64,000 bases of DNA. Origin: Ignavibacteriales bacterium. Its GTDB lineage: Bacteria; Bacteroidota; Ignavibacteria; Ignavibacteriales; Ignavibacteriaceae. Positions within the stretch are counted from its first letter, which is position 1; every line of letters starts with the position of its first letter. Position numbers and translations under genes: made by a program. The notes under the pieces are model-generated. The model saw only the letters and a program-made list of their open reading frames with translations. It ran no database searches and had not been told where the DNA came from. Positions 29,675 to 40,093 of the stretch are shown one piece after another. Where the stretch lies: the NCBI GenBank assembly GCA_016714125.1, contig JADJNX010000021.1, forward strand, positions 111,934 to 175,933, in the 5' to 3' direction.

Positions 29675-31729
29675 ATGAAAAAAGAATTTGTAATTAAATT
29701 TTCAAATTCGTTCTTAACTGTCTTTACACTGCTGTTGATACTTGGTTCAATGGATGTAAATGCACAGTTTAAGAATAAATGGATGTCAGTTGGCTCATTG
29801 CACAGCTGGTATTCAGAAATTGGCAGTGAGCTTGAAGAGCAGGGTTTTGTAAAAACCCAGCAGGAAGGGCTTGCTTACCCCGCAATCTACCGTTATCAGG
29901 ATATGATTGCCATGAAAGGTCATTGGATTGGCGCTGCTAATTTCACCGACCCTAAAGGTGATTTTTATCCCGTTAAAGTTGTGGCGATTGGACCAAGAAA
30001 CCCACAATTTTGGGCAGCATTCCCTGAAAAATTTGAGCTGATTTCAAAATATGATGCTCCTATTGTGAATGTTGATGGTAACGTTTCTTATGAAAAGGAT
30101 GTATCGATTGACAGAATCGATCCAACTCTTAAAGCAGACAGAATGCTGGATAATGTGGTTCATACTCAATTGGGTTTGACCATGAACAGGAAAATCTACC
30201 AGTTCAGTGCTCCGGGATATGACAATTTTATTGTGTATGAATATACATATAAAAATACCGGAAACACTGATGCCGATCCAACTACAGTAGAACTCCCAAC
30301 CAACACATTAACCGGTGTTTACTTCTACTACACCTTCAGATACGCAATCAACAAACAGGCCCGTTACGTAATCGGGAACTCTGCTGGATGGGGTATCAAT
30401 ACGATGGTTGACACCAGAGGTGACGGCGTTGAAGTTGACCCTGTTGGTGAACAGTTCAGATGCCAGTTCTCATGGCACGGATATCATCCCGGAAAAGAGG
30501 TTACTTATGACAATATTGGTGGACCTGTCTGGTCGATCAATTCAAATGCCGCAAGATATCTTGACAAAGGTGATACAGTAGGACGACTCGCTGCATGGCA
30601 GTTTGTTGGAAACATTACACTTCATGCCGATAAATCTGCAACTGACAAATCTGATGATCCAACTCAGCCCTCCACCACTGGATGGGAAGATTCTGACAGG
30701 AACGAATATCTTGCCGGAAACAACGCGTTTAATGTGAACAGAATGCAGGGTGAATATACACTTATGTCAGCAGGTCACAAATCACCAAGACACGCCAAAT
30801 TTATTCAGCCTGATGGTAATTATGCCGCACAAACCGCTGCTCCTTATGGAACCGGAACAGGTGGAACATCAGCAGTTAATGGATATGGTCCTTACACTCT
30901 TGCACCCGGTGACTCTGTCACTATAGTATTCGCTGAAGCAGCTGCTGGTATGGGATATGAAGCCGGACTTGAAGTTGGTAAAAGATTTAAGACCGGAGCA
31001 ATTACTGCCCTTCAAAAGAATCAGGAAGTTATGAAAGGTAAAGATACCTTAATGGCAACCTTCAGGAAAATCAAAGCTGCATATGATGCCAATTGGGCAA
31101 CTGTTCCAAATCCTCCAAAACCACCAAAGGTACTTGATGTAAAATCAGGTGGTGACAGAATTACACTTTCATGGTCACTCTACGATGGTGAAAATCCTGC
31201 AGGTTACGAGATTTGGAGAGCATCTTCAAGTGTTGATTCAACTTATCATTTGATTCAATCACTTCCTGCCGGGACATCATCTTTTAATGACACTTCTTTA
31301 TCGAGAGGTTTCGATTATTATTATTATGTCTCTGCTGTTGGAGCTGACGGCTCAAAGAGCTCAAGATATTATTCACAATCGTATGACCCTGCAAGATTAA
31401 AAAGAAAAGCCGGTACTGCGCTAAATCAAATTAGAGTTGTTCCGAATCCGTATAACTCGAGTTCCGTGCCTGATCAGGTACGCTTCCCGGGTGGTGCGGC
31501 AGGCGACAGGATAGCATTTTATGATATACCCGGAGAATGCACGATAAAGATTTACACAGAAATGGGTGAATTGATTAGAACTATCGAGCACAATGACGGA
31601 TCGGGTGATGAGTTCTGGAATCAGGTTACCTCATCAGGCCAGATCGTTGTAAGTGGTGTATATATTGGTGTTATTACAGACACAAAGACCGGTGAAAAAC
31701 ACACGGTTAAATTTGTAATTATTCGCTAA
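29675..31729 (+). CDS. Secreted protein with fibronectin-III-like domain and divergent T9SS-type C-terminus
   Basis: The start chosen is ATG 29675, preceded by TGAGGA and giving a clean signal peptide (MKKEFVIKFSNSFLTVFTLLLILGS); the frame extends further upstream without a better site. The mature protein has about 680 residues. Its first two-thirds match no family I recognise. Around residues 480-570 an Fn3-like sandwich is visible (PPKVLDVKSGGDRITLSWSL ... YEIWRAS ... YYYYVSAVGADG). The end (IRVVPNPYNSSSVPDQVRF, IKIYTEMGELIRTIEH, VSGVYIGVITD, HTVKFVIIR) is a divergent sorting-domain type in which NPYN replaces NPFN. It sits 41 bp after the TonB receptor and 22 bp before a PorV-like gene, so it is likely a surface partner of the receptor. 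Confidence 0.78.
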   Translation: MKKEFVIKFSNSFLTVFTLLLILGSMDVNAQFKNKWMSVGSLHSWYSEIGSELEEQGFVKTQQEGLAYPAIYRYQDMIAMKGHWIGAANFTDPKGDFYPVKVVAIGPRNPQFWAAFPEKFELISKYDAPIVNVDGNVSYEKDVSIDRIDPTLKADRMLDNVVHTQLGLTMNRKIYQFSAPGYDNFIVYEYTYKNTGNTDADPTTVELPTNTLTGVYFYYTFRYAINKQARYVIGNSAGWGINTMVDTRGDGVEVDPVGEQFRCQFSWHGYHPGKEVTYDNIGGPVWSINSNAARYLDKGDTVGRLAAWQFVGNITLHADKSATDKSDDPTQPSTTGWEDSDRNEYLAGNNAFNVNRMQGEYTLMSAGHKSPRHAKFIQPDGNYAAQTAAPYGTGTGGTSAVNGYGPYTLAPGDSVTIVFAEAAAGMGYEAGLEVGKRFKTGAITALQKNQEVMKGKDTLMATFRKIKAAYDANWATVPNPPKPPKVLDVKSGGDRITLSWSLYDGENPAGYEIWRASSSVDSTYHLIQSLPAGTSSFNDTSLSRGFDYYYYVSAVGADGSKSSRYYSQSYDPARLKRKAGTALNQIRVVPNPYNSSSVPDQVRFPGGAAGDRIAFYDIPGECTIKIYTEMGELIRTIEHNDGSGDEFWNQVTSSGQIVVSGVYIGVITDTKTGEKHTVKFVIIR

Positions 31730-31751
31730 CTTAACCGGGACTGAAAAGATT

Positions 31752-32768
31752 ATGAAAAAGTATTTATTAATTACGGCGATGATTTTCCTTGCCGTAAGCT
31801 TTCTCCAGCCTGACACTCTCGCACAAAGGACGAAGTTAGCGCAGGCAGGTATGAAATTTTTAAGTGTTCCAACCGATGCGAGAGCTACCGGTATGGGTGA
31901 GACCTTCACTGCAATTGAAAGCGGGTCTGCGGCACTTTTCTACAATCCTGCCACAATGGCATTTGGTGATACCCGCGGTGATGTTTCCGCCGGTGTGAAC
32001 AAATGGATTGCAGATATCAATTATGTCTATTCGAGTTTTTCACTGCAGCCTGCTGACCCCGCATGGGGTAAGTTTGGAGCCTCGATTATGGCTGTCAATT
32101 ATGGTGATCTTTTGATGACTGTTGTTGACGGTTCAACTGAAAGAGGTTACAGAGATGTTGGAACCTTCACACCGACCGCTATTGCAATTGGTGTTGGTTA
32201 TGCCAATGCTTTGTCAGAAAAATTCAGTGTCGGTGGACAGGTTAAATATGTCCGCCAGAATCTGGGTGTAAGCCCGATTTCTTTCGACAACACAGGTAAA
32301 ATGCTTACAGAAGAAAATTCACTTGTAACACTCGCTTATGATTTTGGTATCTTTTACAAAACCGGATTCAAAAGTCTAAATTTTGGTATGAGTGTTAGAA
32401 ATTTCTCAACTGAGATAAAGTATAAAGAAGATGGTTTCCAGCTTCCCTTAAACTTTAAAATCGGTGTTGCTATGAATTTGATGGACTTCTTCCCAAGTCT
32501 TGCTAAAGAACACTCCTTCCTTTTTGCAGTGGATGTTTCTCACCCGAGAGATTTTCCAGAGCAATTGTATGTAGGCGGCGAGTATAATTTTATGAAGTGG
32601 GTTTACCTGCGTGGCGGTGTTTCTTTCCCTAATGATGAGAAAGAATACAACCTCGGCTTTGGTATTCGTCCTGAATTGGATGGTATCAAAATGGCTGTTG
32701 ATTATGCTTATACACCATTTGGAATTTTCAGCTCAGTCCACAACTTCACTGTCAGATTTGAGTATTAA
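31752..32768 (+). CDS. PorV/PorQ family outer-membrane barrel protein
   Basis: A 338-residue protein with a signal peptide (MKKYLLITAMIFLAVSFLQPDTLAQ) followed by the family signature AGMKFLSVPTDARATGMGETFTA and SALFYNPATMA, typical of PorV/PorQ and related UPF0164/FadL-like barrels. The rest is beta-barrel in character and ends with NFTVRFEY, an aromatic terminus. In T9SS, PorV captures cargo at the outer-membrane exit and PorQ works with PorZ. Many Ignavibacteria carry several paralogues in operons with TonB receptors and secreted proteins, as here. It may be a dedicated exporter for the neighbouring cargo rather than the core component; that is inference. Confidence 0.85.
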   Translation: MKKYLLITAMIFLAVSFLQPDTLAQRTKLAQAGMKFLSVPTDARATGMGETFTAIESGSAALFYNPATMAFGDTRGDVSAGVNKWIADINYVYSSFSLQPADPAWGKFGASIMAVNYGDLLMTVVDGSTERGYRDVGTFTPTAIAIGVGYANALSEKFSVGGQVKYVRQNLGVSPISFDNTGKMLTEENSLVTLAYDFGIFYKTGFKSLNFGMSVRNFSTEIKYKEDGFQLPLNFKIGVAMNLMDFFPSLAKEHSFLFAVDVSHPRDFPEQLYVGGEYNFMKWVYLRGGVSFPNDEKEYNLGFGIRPELDGIKMAVDYAYTPFGIFSSVHNFTVRFEY

Positions 32769-32789
32769 TTTATCAGACGGGTTTAAAAA

Positions 32790-34043
32790 ATGAAAGCTAT
32801 TTGTATGAATAAAATTAAAAATGTTCTGCTCCCGGTATATCTTCTGATATCGACGATGATACTCTTTTCCGGGTGTGGTAACGACACAACAACTACTCTG
32901 TTCGATCCTAATGTCGCTGTTAAACCTGATCCGGTTATTACAACCGTTTCACCTGACAGTGGATTGAGTGGAATAACTGAACTGACTATTACGGGTACAA
33001 ATTTCTCAAGTGTACTCACTGAGAACACCGTCTATTTTAATCAATCGTTTGGGACCGTTTTTGAAGCATCTCCGACTATGATTAAGGTAAGATCTGGAGT
33101 TATTTCAGCAGCCAGTGAAACAGCCTTGGTTAAGGTGAGAGTTAAAGGCGCACTTGCGTTCAGTAATACAGTAAGTGTTAAATTGAAACAAGCCGCTGTA
33201 TTTCCATTTGCGTTCCAAAGTTTCGAGTTACCTTCGGCTCTCGAATTTGACAAAAACGGGAATATGTACTACTCACTCCTGACAAGTGGAGTAACAAACA
33301 ACATTGTTAAAGTTACCCCTGCAGGTGTTAAGTCAAACTTTACACCTTCCATTGGTGGCGGGTATGTATTCACAAGTCTTAAAATGGGACCTGACGGAGC
33401 TCTTTATGGAGTTAGAAACTCTCTTCGCGCCATTTTTAGAATGACTGAAGGTGCTGCTATTGCTTCATGGTTTGCAATAACTCCTGCAACAGTAAAAATT
33501 TCCGATATCGATTTTGATGATGCAGGAAATATCTGGGCATGTGGAGACAATGTTTCCCTGTTCCGAGTAAGCCCAACCAAAGTTCTGAAATCATATCCAT
33601 TTGTTGCTACTGCCTCTGCTATCAGAGTCTATAACAATGCTGTGTATGTCGCTGTTAAAAAAGATTCAGCCGGTATTCTCTATCGATTCCCATTGGATGC
33701 AAATGGTGATATTGACGCAACAAGTCCACAAACTGTTGCTAATATCAGTTCAACAGTTGGATTTAATGTGTATATCAATCAATTTACAATGGACATCAAC
33801 GGGAATATTTTCCTTGCAACAAATAATACTGAACCAATCCTGAAGGTTACTCCTGCAGGAGTTGTTACAGTTCATTATACAGGAGTTTTTATTCCATTAA
33901 ACGCCATGTATCTTACATGGGACAATGGTTCGAACCTCTATTATACCAGATCGTCAGGTTTGGTTTCAGGGAAAGCTACCGACCAGACAATCGTAAAAGT
34001 CCTGATGGGCGTGCAGGGTGCAGCCTATTCAGGTAGAAAATAA
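32790..34043 (+). CDS. IPT/TIG-domain lipoprotein with NHL-like propeller
   Basis: A 417-residue lipoprotein: the signal peptide ends in ILFSGC (lipobox), so Cys about 29 should be lipidated. An ATG at 32805 is an alternative start. Residues about 45-130 form an IPT/TIG immunoglobulin-like domain (PVITTVSPDSGLSGITELTI ... GTNFSSVLTENTVYFNQ). The remainder has repeating units such as LEFDKNGNMYYSL, LKMGPDGALYGVRNS, IDFDDAGNIWACGDN and FTMDINGNIFLATNN, an NHL/SMP-30-like propeller. It lies 21 bp after the PorV-like gene and is probably co-expressed. A surface binding role beside the TonB receptor is plausible. Confidence 0.8.
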   Translation: MKAICMNKIKNVLLPVYLLISTMILFSGCGNDTTTTLFDPNVAVKPDPVITTVSPDSGLSGITELTITGTNFSSVLTENTVYFNQSFGTVFEASPTMIKVRSGVISAASETALVKVRVKGALAFSNTVSVKLKQAAVFPFAFQSFELPSALEFDKNGNMYYSLLTSGVTNNIVKVTPAGVKSNFTPSIGGGYVFTSLKMGPDGALYGVRNSLRAIFRMTEGAAIASWFAITPATVKISDIDFDDAGNIWACGDNVSLFRVSPTKVLKSYPFVATASAIRVYNNAVYVAVKKDSAGILYRFPLDANGDIDATSPQTVANISSTVGFNVYINQFTMDINGNIFLATNNTEPILKVTPAGVVTVHYTGVFIPLNAMYLTWDNGSNLYYTRSSGLVSGKATDQTIVKVLMGVQGAAYSGRK

Positions 34044-34111
34044 TTCACTTTTAAATAGGAAATAGTTTACTATTTTTATAGTTCAAAATCAACTCACATA
34101 GGAGATACAAA

Positions 34112-35410
34112 ATGAAAAAATTAGCCGCACTATTTATGTTTGTGTTGCTGACAAGCGGGGCTTTCGCTCAAGGATGGACCTTTGACGGATATTTCCCCGA
34201 TACTGTAGGACTGCGTAATGCTTCTGGCGGTCATGGAATCGCAACAGATGCTTATGGTAGAGTCTGGATTCAACTCTACGGCTCTGCTGTAGATTCAATT
34301 TGGAATGGTAATGCATGGGTAAAAACAGGAGCGCTTTATTGCTTCAATGCTGACGGAACCCAGGCATCATTTTCACCAATTAAAGTTTTCGTTGGACCTA
34401 ACTTCATCGATTCACTTGTTGGAAATACAGGCCGTGGTCTGAAAAACCACACAGATGGTGACATACTTGCAACACACTTTGATTTTGTTCAGAAGGTTGA
34501 CTTCAAGACAGGTCTTTCAAAAGGTGTTATGAGAAATACCCTCGGTAATTCCGGTGTTGCTGCTGCCTCAGATGCCAATGGTAACGTTTTCACAGCAAAT
34601 GTTGTTGGTGGAAACCCTATTAAAATCTGGGATCCTACTTTCAATTTCCTTGGAAACGCAGTTGACTCGTCAGTTGGATTTTCAAGAGGATTTGAAGTTG
34701 GTGCCGATGGTAATACAATATATTGGGCTGGTTACACCAACCACGCAGTATTAAAATATACCAGACCTGACGAATTCTCACCATTTACTGTAACCGATAC
34801 AGTATTTAAAGGATTTGATTCAGAGTCAATGGCGTGGAACAGAAAATACAATCGTCTTTGGGCATCGTCAGGATCACTTAATGATCTTCCAAACAGATAC
34901 CCAGGTGCTACCACTTATTGGACAACAGCAGCCTGGTATGCTATGAACACCGAAACCGGTGAAATAACTGATAGTCTGATATGGAATGTTTATCCGGGTG
35001 CTACTGCTTTCAGACCTCGCGGTATAGCTTTTTCACCAACAGGCGATACAGCTTATGTTATATCATTTGGTGCTTCAAACTATCCACCGGTAGAAAGATT
35101 CATCAATCCAAATCCATCAAGTATTAAAGATCTCGGTATGGTAGCCGATGACTTTAAACTTTTCCAGAACTATCCTAACCCATTCAACCCTTCAACCGAG
35201 ATTAAATTCTCATTGAAGTCAGCCGGTTTCACAACCCTGAAGGTTTATGATATTCTTGGTAAAGAAGTAGCTACACTCGTTAGCGAAAATCTTGGATCAG
35301 GCGTTTATGCTTATTCATTTGATGCTTCAAAATTGGCTTCAGGTACTTACATTTACGAAGTAGTTTCGAACAATGTAAGACTTACCAACAAAATGTTGCT
35401 CATGAAATAG
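34112..35410 (+). CDS. Secreted beta-propeller-like protein with T9SS sorting domain
   Basis: AGGAG precedes the ATG. The protein has 432 residues: a signal peptide (MKKLAALFMFVLLTSGAFAQ), a central region with repeated strand units (HGIATDAYGRVWIQLY, AAASDANGNVFTANV, FEVGADGNTIYWAGYTN, GIAFSPTGDTAYVISFG) indicating a beta-propeller, and a C-terminal T9SS domain (FQNYPNPFNPSTEIKFSL, LGSGVYAYSF, NKMLLMK). It shares the propeller style with the preceding lipoprotein. It closes the five-gene surface run and is followed by a strong terminator. Cargo of the T9SS, perhaps handled by the PorV-like protein two genes upstream. Confidence 0.82.
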   Translation: MKKLAALFMFVLLTSGAFAQGWTFDGYFPDTVGLRNASGGHGIATDAYGRVWIQLYGSAVDSIWNGNAWVKTGALYCFNADGTQASFSPIKVFVGPNFIDSLVGNTGRGLKNHTDGDILATHFDFVQKVDFKTGLSKGVMRNTLGNSGVAAASDANGNVFTANVVGGNPIKIWDPTFNFLGNAVDSSVGFSRGFEVGADGNTIYWAGYTNHAVLKYTRPDEFSPFTVTDTVFKGFDSESMAWNRKYNRLWASSGSLNDLPNRYPGATTYWTTAAWYAMNTETGEITDSLIWNVYPGATAFRPRGIAFSPTGDTAYVISFGASNYPPVERFINPNPSSIKDLGMVADDFKLFQNYPNPFNPSTEIKFSLKSAGFTTLKVYDILGKEVATLVSENLGSGVYAYSFDASKLASGTYIYEVVSNNVRLTNKMLLMK

Positions 35411-35432
35411 GTAATGAAGTTGAGGTTAGATG

Positions 35433-35480
35433 TATTAGAATTAATACCTAATACTTAATACCTAATACTACCTAATACTT
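35433..35480. repeat. Intergenic TAATACC/TAATACTT short repeat array
   Basis: Several tandem variants of TAATACCTAATACT. The same motif recurs in opposite orientation at 38800-38827, again in this orientation at 38928-38958, and reversed at 47054-47090, always next to a gene end. The first and second copies bracket the TonB/DUF4249 pair. Confidence 0.7.
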
Positions 35481-35481
35481 T

Positions 35482-35514
35482 AAAAAAGGCTGTCAGAAAA
35501 TGGCAGCCTTTTTA
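35482..35514 (+). terminator. Rho-independent terminator of the surface operon
   Basis: AAAAAGGCTG and CAGCCTTTTT pair around TCAGAAAATGG, followed by further T residues. It ends the run that starts at the TonB receptor. Confidence 0.85.
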
Positions 35515-35545
35515 TTTTATCAAAATATTTTAAAGAAAACACACT

Positions 35546-37809
35546 GTGTCATTATCTCCAATTTCTCTCTCCAAAACAGTTACAACATTCACCACATATT
35601 TTATAACAATTTTACTTTTGGCAGGTTTGTCCACCTCTCTTGAGGCGCAGACTACCGGTAATCTTCGAGGTATCGTTTCTGATTCTTTAACAGGTGAGAT
35701 AATTCCGTATGCTAATATTGTAATTGAAACGACAAAATTTGGAGCCTCTTCCAACAGCTCGGGATATTATTTTATTCCTTCCATACCTGTTGGGAAACGG
35801 ATAGTCAAATTTTCCTGTATTGGTTATTTGACAAGCAGAATTGAAATAAATATAAAGCCCGGGGTTATCAATGATCTAAATATCAAATTAAGTCGTATCT
35901 CTGTTGATATTGATGAGGTTACAATCGTTGGGGAACGAAATGCAAGGGAGAACGAAACAGATCTTGGACTTGAAAAAATATCAGTAAAAGATATTGAATT
36001 GCAACCTGTGGGTGCAGAAATGGATATCTTTCGGGTAATTCAAAACAATCCCGGAGTTAATACAACAGGGGATGCGACATCAAAATATTATGTTCGAGGG
36101 GGTGGAAGTGATCAGAATCTGGTTTTGTTGAACGGAGCCACGGTTTACAATCCTTTTCATGCATTGGGGATTTTTAGTGTAATTGATCCGGAAATTATTT
36201 CTTCTCTTGAATTTTACAAAGGTGGATTTACTCCATCTTCAGGTGACAGACTGTCATCGATTCTTAATATTATAACCAGGGATGGGAACAAGAATTTTTA
36301 TCAGGGCACACTTCAAGCCGGTCTTTTGTCAGGGAAAGTGGCAGTTGAAGGACCAATACCCGGAGGTTCGTTCCTCATGACAGGACGGAAAAGTTATTAT
36401 TCGGGTATCCTCAGAAAATACCTGAATGAAAAAGATACACCATTCGATTTTTATGACCTATCGCTTAAAGTTAACTTTTCTTCACCTGCCATCGATGAGA
36501 ACAGCAAGTTTAGTGCACATACATTCCTCAGCAGTGATCAGGTGATAAATCACGATCCTCTTCTGGAGGATTACGATATCAGAAACAATATCGGAGGATT
36601 CAAATGGAGTAAGATATGGAATGGCTCACCACTTGTATCTGATGTGATTTTCTCATATTCGCATTATATGGCAAAGGTTGAACCCAACTTCAGCGGTTCA
36701 AAACCAAGAGAAAACAACGTTAAAGATTTTACAATAAATGCTGATTTTGCATATATATATGACAGCAAAGATCAACTCCTGTTCGGTGTGCAGAATAAAT
36801 ATATCACCACTGCGCTGAAACAGGAAAATCAACTCAACAAGGAGATGGATTACACCGTTAACAAGAGTGCACTTGCAGGATACCTGAATTACAAATTTTT
36901 TAGATGGGACGATGTTGGGCTCGATCTTGGGATGCGATTTAATTTATTATCAATGGCTGATAAAAGACCGTTCCTTTTTGAACCAAGAATAAGCATTACC
37001 TATTTATTAAACAGATTAATGATTTTCAAATTTGCATTTGGGCGTTATTCGCAGGAACTGGTATCCTTGGCAAATGAAGACGAATTAATCTCAGTTTTTG
37101 AACCATGGATCATCATTCCAAATAATATCACAGCCGCAGAGGCAACTCATTTTATTGCCGGATTTACCTCTTATTTTACCGACAAAGTTGTTCTGGAGAT
37201 AGAGGCGTATTATAAAGTGATGTCGAATCTAATGGAAGTTAATGAGAAAAAATTTACTTCAGTACAATTTGACTTTAAGAATATTGACGGAGTTTCCTAC
37301 GGAATTGAAACTTCATTAAATTTGAGGGGAGTCTCTTTTACGGAAGAGCCACTTATGCACTTGGTTGGGCTGAGAAGCAGGCGAAAGATTTAACTTATGC
37401 ACCGAGATATGATGTTCGACATTCAATAAGTTTGCTCGCCGGTTTTAGCCCTGGTGGCAACTGGCAATTCACAGCAAACTGGATGCTCAATTCGGGTATG
37501 CCATTTACACCAATTTCCGGATTCTTCGACAAATTGTTATTGGATGGCACAACGCCTATCAACATATTCAACGGCTATGAGCCTCAGTTCATTTACGACA
37601 TCAAAAATTCAGGCAGACTTCCGGCATACCACCGACTTGATCTCTCAGTGACTAAAAAGTTCAGTACAGGTTTTGCAGATTTTACAATCGGAGCAAGTGT
37701 TCTGAACCTTTATAACAGAGCCAACATCTACTATTTTGATAAAAAAACAGGAAAGAGGGTCAATCAACTGCCTATTCTCCCTGCGTTATTTGTAAAAGCG
37801 GAGTTTTAA
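35546..37809 (+). CDS. TonB-dependent receptor with carboxypeptidase-regulatory N-domain (one frameshift)
   Basis: A signal-like N-terminus (TTYFITILLLAGLSTSLEAQ) leads into a CarboxypepD_reg-like domain (GIVSDSLTGEIIPYANIVIE, SGYYFIPSIPVGKRIVKFS), a plug (AEMDIFRVIQNNPGVNTTGD, YYVRGGGSDQNLVLLNGATV) and a barrel. A missing T in TTTT at 37336-37339 splits the gene; the join restores GVSFYGRATYALGWAEKQ, giving about 754 residues. The C-terminal part contains NWQFTANWMLNSGMPFTPIS and PAYHRLDLSVTKKF, characteristic of receptors paired with DUF4249 lipoproteins. The start (GTG 35546) is uncertain because no ATG or clear ribosome-binding site is near. The stop is one base from the next gene, so translation is coupled. 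Confidence 0.82.
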
Positions 37810-37810
37810 A

Positions 37811-38798
37811 ATGAAGTCGATTTTTTCTGCAATCAGTCTATTATTATTTGTTCTTACCGCCACAGGCTGCGAGGACAGTTTTACTCCAAGATCAGAGTTT
37901 TAAAGAAGGGTATGTATTTTTTTCAATCACTGCCGGACAGGAAATTGGCAAACTTGTTGTACCAAAAGTTGTCCTTGCCAGAGTATATGATGTTCCGGGA
38001 ACTGACCCTTATTTGAATACTGAAGCTCCTGAAATTGCCGGAGCAAGGGTTGAAATTAAATTTAGAGGAGATACCTACCTTCTGAAAGATTCCACGGTCG
38101 CACGGAATGATTCATCTCGCTATAATTCCCCCGTAAAATTTTATTTTGGAAAAGCTATTCCTCTCTATTCGGGGGATACCATCACTATTACTGCAAGACT
38201 CGCAAACGGTGTAGTGCTAACCTCCGGAACAAAAGTACCCAGATATCTTTATTACGAATCATCTATTGTATTTCCACGAGGATTTACAACCGATGTTGAT
38301 GTTTACAAATATGGAAAAACATGGAGCCTCTATTGGACTTCACAAGAATTAAATCTCTGTTTCCCCAAGATGAAACTCTACTACACAAAAAAAGAGGGGA
38401 ACAGGGAAGTCTCGAAAAACATTGAAATTCCAATCAAAGTTATCGATAGAAACGGTGTGCCAACCCCTATCTACCCCGTGGCAAACAGAGACGAAGAAGG
38501 AAATTATGATCTCGCTTCATTTGACTGGGCAATGGACAAAATATCGGAAGGGGAGCCGGATAAATCACTGTTCAGAGTCTTGCATGTGATATTTGAAGCA
38601 ACTGAATATGATGCACCCCTCTCAAACTACTATTCAAGTGTTAATGGATTTCTCGATAATTTTAGTCTGAGACTTGATGAGCAGGTATTTAGTAACATTG
38701 CGGGTGGATTTGGCGTTTTTGGCACCTATTTCACTTCTGCATATCAGGTGGAAATGGACTCAAGATATGTTCAAAAATATGGATATAACATAAAGTAA
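37811..38798 (+). CDS. DUF4249 family lipoprotein (one frameshift)
   Basis: The start ATG at 37811 gives a lipoprotein signal peptide (MKSIFSAISLLLFVLTATGC) ending in a lipobox. The frame then stops after RSEF because of one extra T in TTTT at 37898-37901; removing it continues as EFKEGYVFFSITAG through to YVQKYGYNIK, about 328 residues. The body (PEIAGARVEIKFRGDTYLLK, YSGDTITITARLANGVVLTS) matches the pattern of DUF4249 proteins, which are encoded directly downstream of TonB receptors in Bacteroidota and probably serve as surface-exposed partners, in the manner of SusD. Function is not characterised. Confidence 0.8.
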
Positions 38799-38799
38799 A

Positions 38800-38827
38800 T
38801 ATTAGGTATTAAGTATTAAGTATTAAA
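38800..38827. repeat. Intergenic ATTAGGTATTAAGTATTAA repeat (inverted copy)
   Basis: Tandem variants of TATTAAG in the reverse orientation to the array at 35433-35480. It lies between the DUF4249 stop and the terminator. Confidence 0.65.
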
Positions 38828-38861
38828 TTGTTGTTATACAGTTTAATGAGTTATTAAATTT

Positions 38862-38897
38862 AAAGCCCGTTTAGAATGCCTAACGGGCTTTTTTTTA
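38862..38897 (+). terminator. Rho-independent terminator after DUF4249 gene
   Basis: AAGCCCGTTTAG pairs with CTAACGGGCTT around a few bases and is followed by a T8 tract. Confidence 0.9.
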
Positions 38898-38927
38898 TTG
38901 TACAAAGGTCACTGTCAGGTTTTTAAA

Positions 38928-38958
38928 ATAATACCTAATAATTAATAATTAATAATTG
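38928..38958. repeat. Intergenic TAATACCTAATAATTAATAA repeat
   Basis: A third member of the TAATACC family, directly before the stop of the last gene of the convergent ABC operon. Confidence 0.6.
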
Positions 38959-38961
38959 ACG

Positions 38962-40092
38962 TCAGTCTATTCTTTTCTTAAACCGAAGGATACTGATTCC
39001 CAGGATGACAACTCCGATGACAAACATCGATAGTCCGTCTTGCCAGTGTTCTGCAAATCCCGCGCCTTTGAGAATCACACCTCTTATAATCAGAAGGAAA
39101 TATTTTAAGGGAATGATAACACTGATATCCTGAAATATTTCAGGCATATTTTCCACAGGGAATGCAAATCCGGATAGAAAAACCAAAGGTAACATAATAG
39201 CAAAAACTGCGAGCATCATTGCTTGCTGTTGAGTCTTTGAAAAGGTTGAGACAAGCAATCCCAGTCCAAGAGTTGATAAGATATAAACAAAGGAACTCGC
39301 AAAAAGAAATATGACATCTCCCTTCACATCAATCTTAAAAATAAATTTCATTCCTGTTAAAACTATGATGACTGAAACAAACCCAAGAATCACAAAAGGA
39401 ATTAATTTCCCGGCAATAAGCTGGTAAGATTTAATCGGTGTAACGATTAACTGCTCCAGAGTACCAATCTCTTTCTCCTTTACGATGGCAAGCGAAGTAA
39501 GAAGCAAAGTAACTAGACTCAACAACAACCCCACAATTGCCGGAACCATAAAAATCTGAGATTGAAGTGATGGATTAAACCAGATCCTGAACTGTGAAGT
39601 TACCTCTCCGGCAGGAAGTCGTTGAATACCCCTCAATTTTATCTTTTCTGATGCCAGATTTCCCGTAAACTTAATCAAAATCTTTGAAACGTAACCCGAT
39701 GCAATCGAGGCAGAGTTACCATCGCTCCCGTTAAAAATCCCCTGGACCACAGCCGTCTCGCTCCTGTTGATATCTCTTTCAAAATCGCGCGGGATTACCA
39801 CTGCTACAAGTGTTTTCCCCTTATCTATCTCGCCATAGACTTCATCGTAGGTAGTACAATATTTGTCGATACTAAAATAAGTTGAACCTGAAAATTGTCT
39901 AATCAGCTCTCTGCTTGTTTCTGTTTTATCCAAATCGAGAATAACAGTGTGTACAACATTCAGATCGAGAGTTGCTGCATATCCTAACAGTACCAACTGA
40001 ACAATCGGAGCAATTAAAATAATGCCAAACATTTTGGGATCGCGTCGAAATTGTTGGAATTCCTTGATAATTATTCTGAGGATGATATTCAT
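38962..40092 (-). CDS. ABC-2 type transporter permease (exporter, second permease)
   Basis: Starting at ATG 40092, one base after the stop of the preceding permease gene, this gives 376 residues. An earlier in-frame start would overlap that gene and lacks support. The architecture is one N-terminal helix (FGIILIAPIVQLVLLGYAATL), a periplasmic loop of about 150 residues (VILDLDKTETSRELIRQFSG ... IPRDFERDI), then five helices including LAIVKEKEIGTLEQLIVTP, the conserved cytoplasmic coupling motif of YbhS/YbhR-type permeases. It pairs with the upstream permease and two ATPases in a drug or small-molecule exporter. Substrate unknown. Confidence 0.9.
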   Translation of the reverse strand: MNIILRIIIKEFQQFRRDPKMFGIILIAPIVQLVLLGYAATLDLNVVHTVILDLDKTETSRELIRQFSGSTYFSIDKYCTTYDEVYGEIDKGKTLVAVVIPRDFERDINRSETAVVQGIFNGSDGNSASIASGYVSKILIKFTGNLASEKIKLRGIQRLPAGEVTSQFRIWFNPSLQSQIFMVPAIVGLLLSLVTLLLTSLAIVKEKEIGTLEQLIVTPIKSYQLIAGKLIPFVILGFVSVIIVLTGMKFIFKIDVKGDVIFLFASSFVYILSTLGLGLLVSTFSKTQQQAMMLAVFAIMLPLVFLSGFAFPVENMPEIFQDISVIIPLKYFLLIIRGVILKGAGFAEHWQDGLSMFVIGVVILGISILRFKKRID

Positions 40093-40093
40093 G

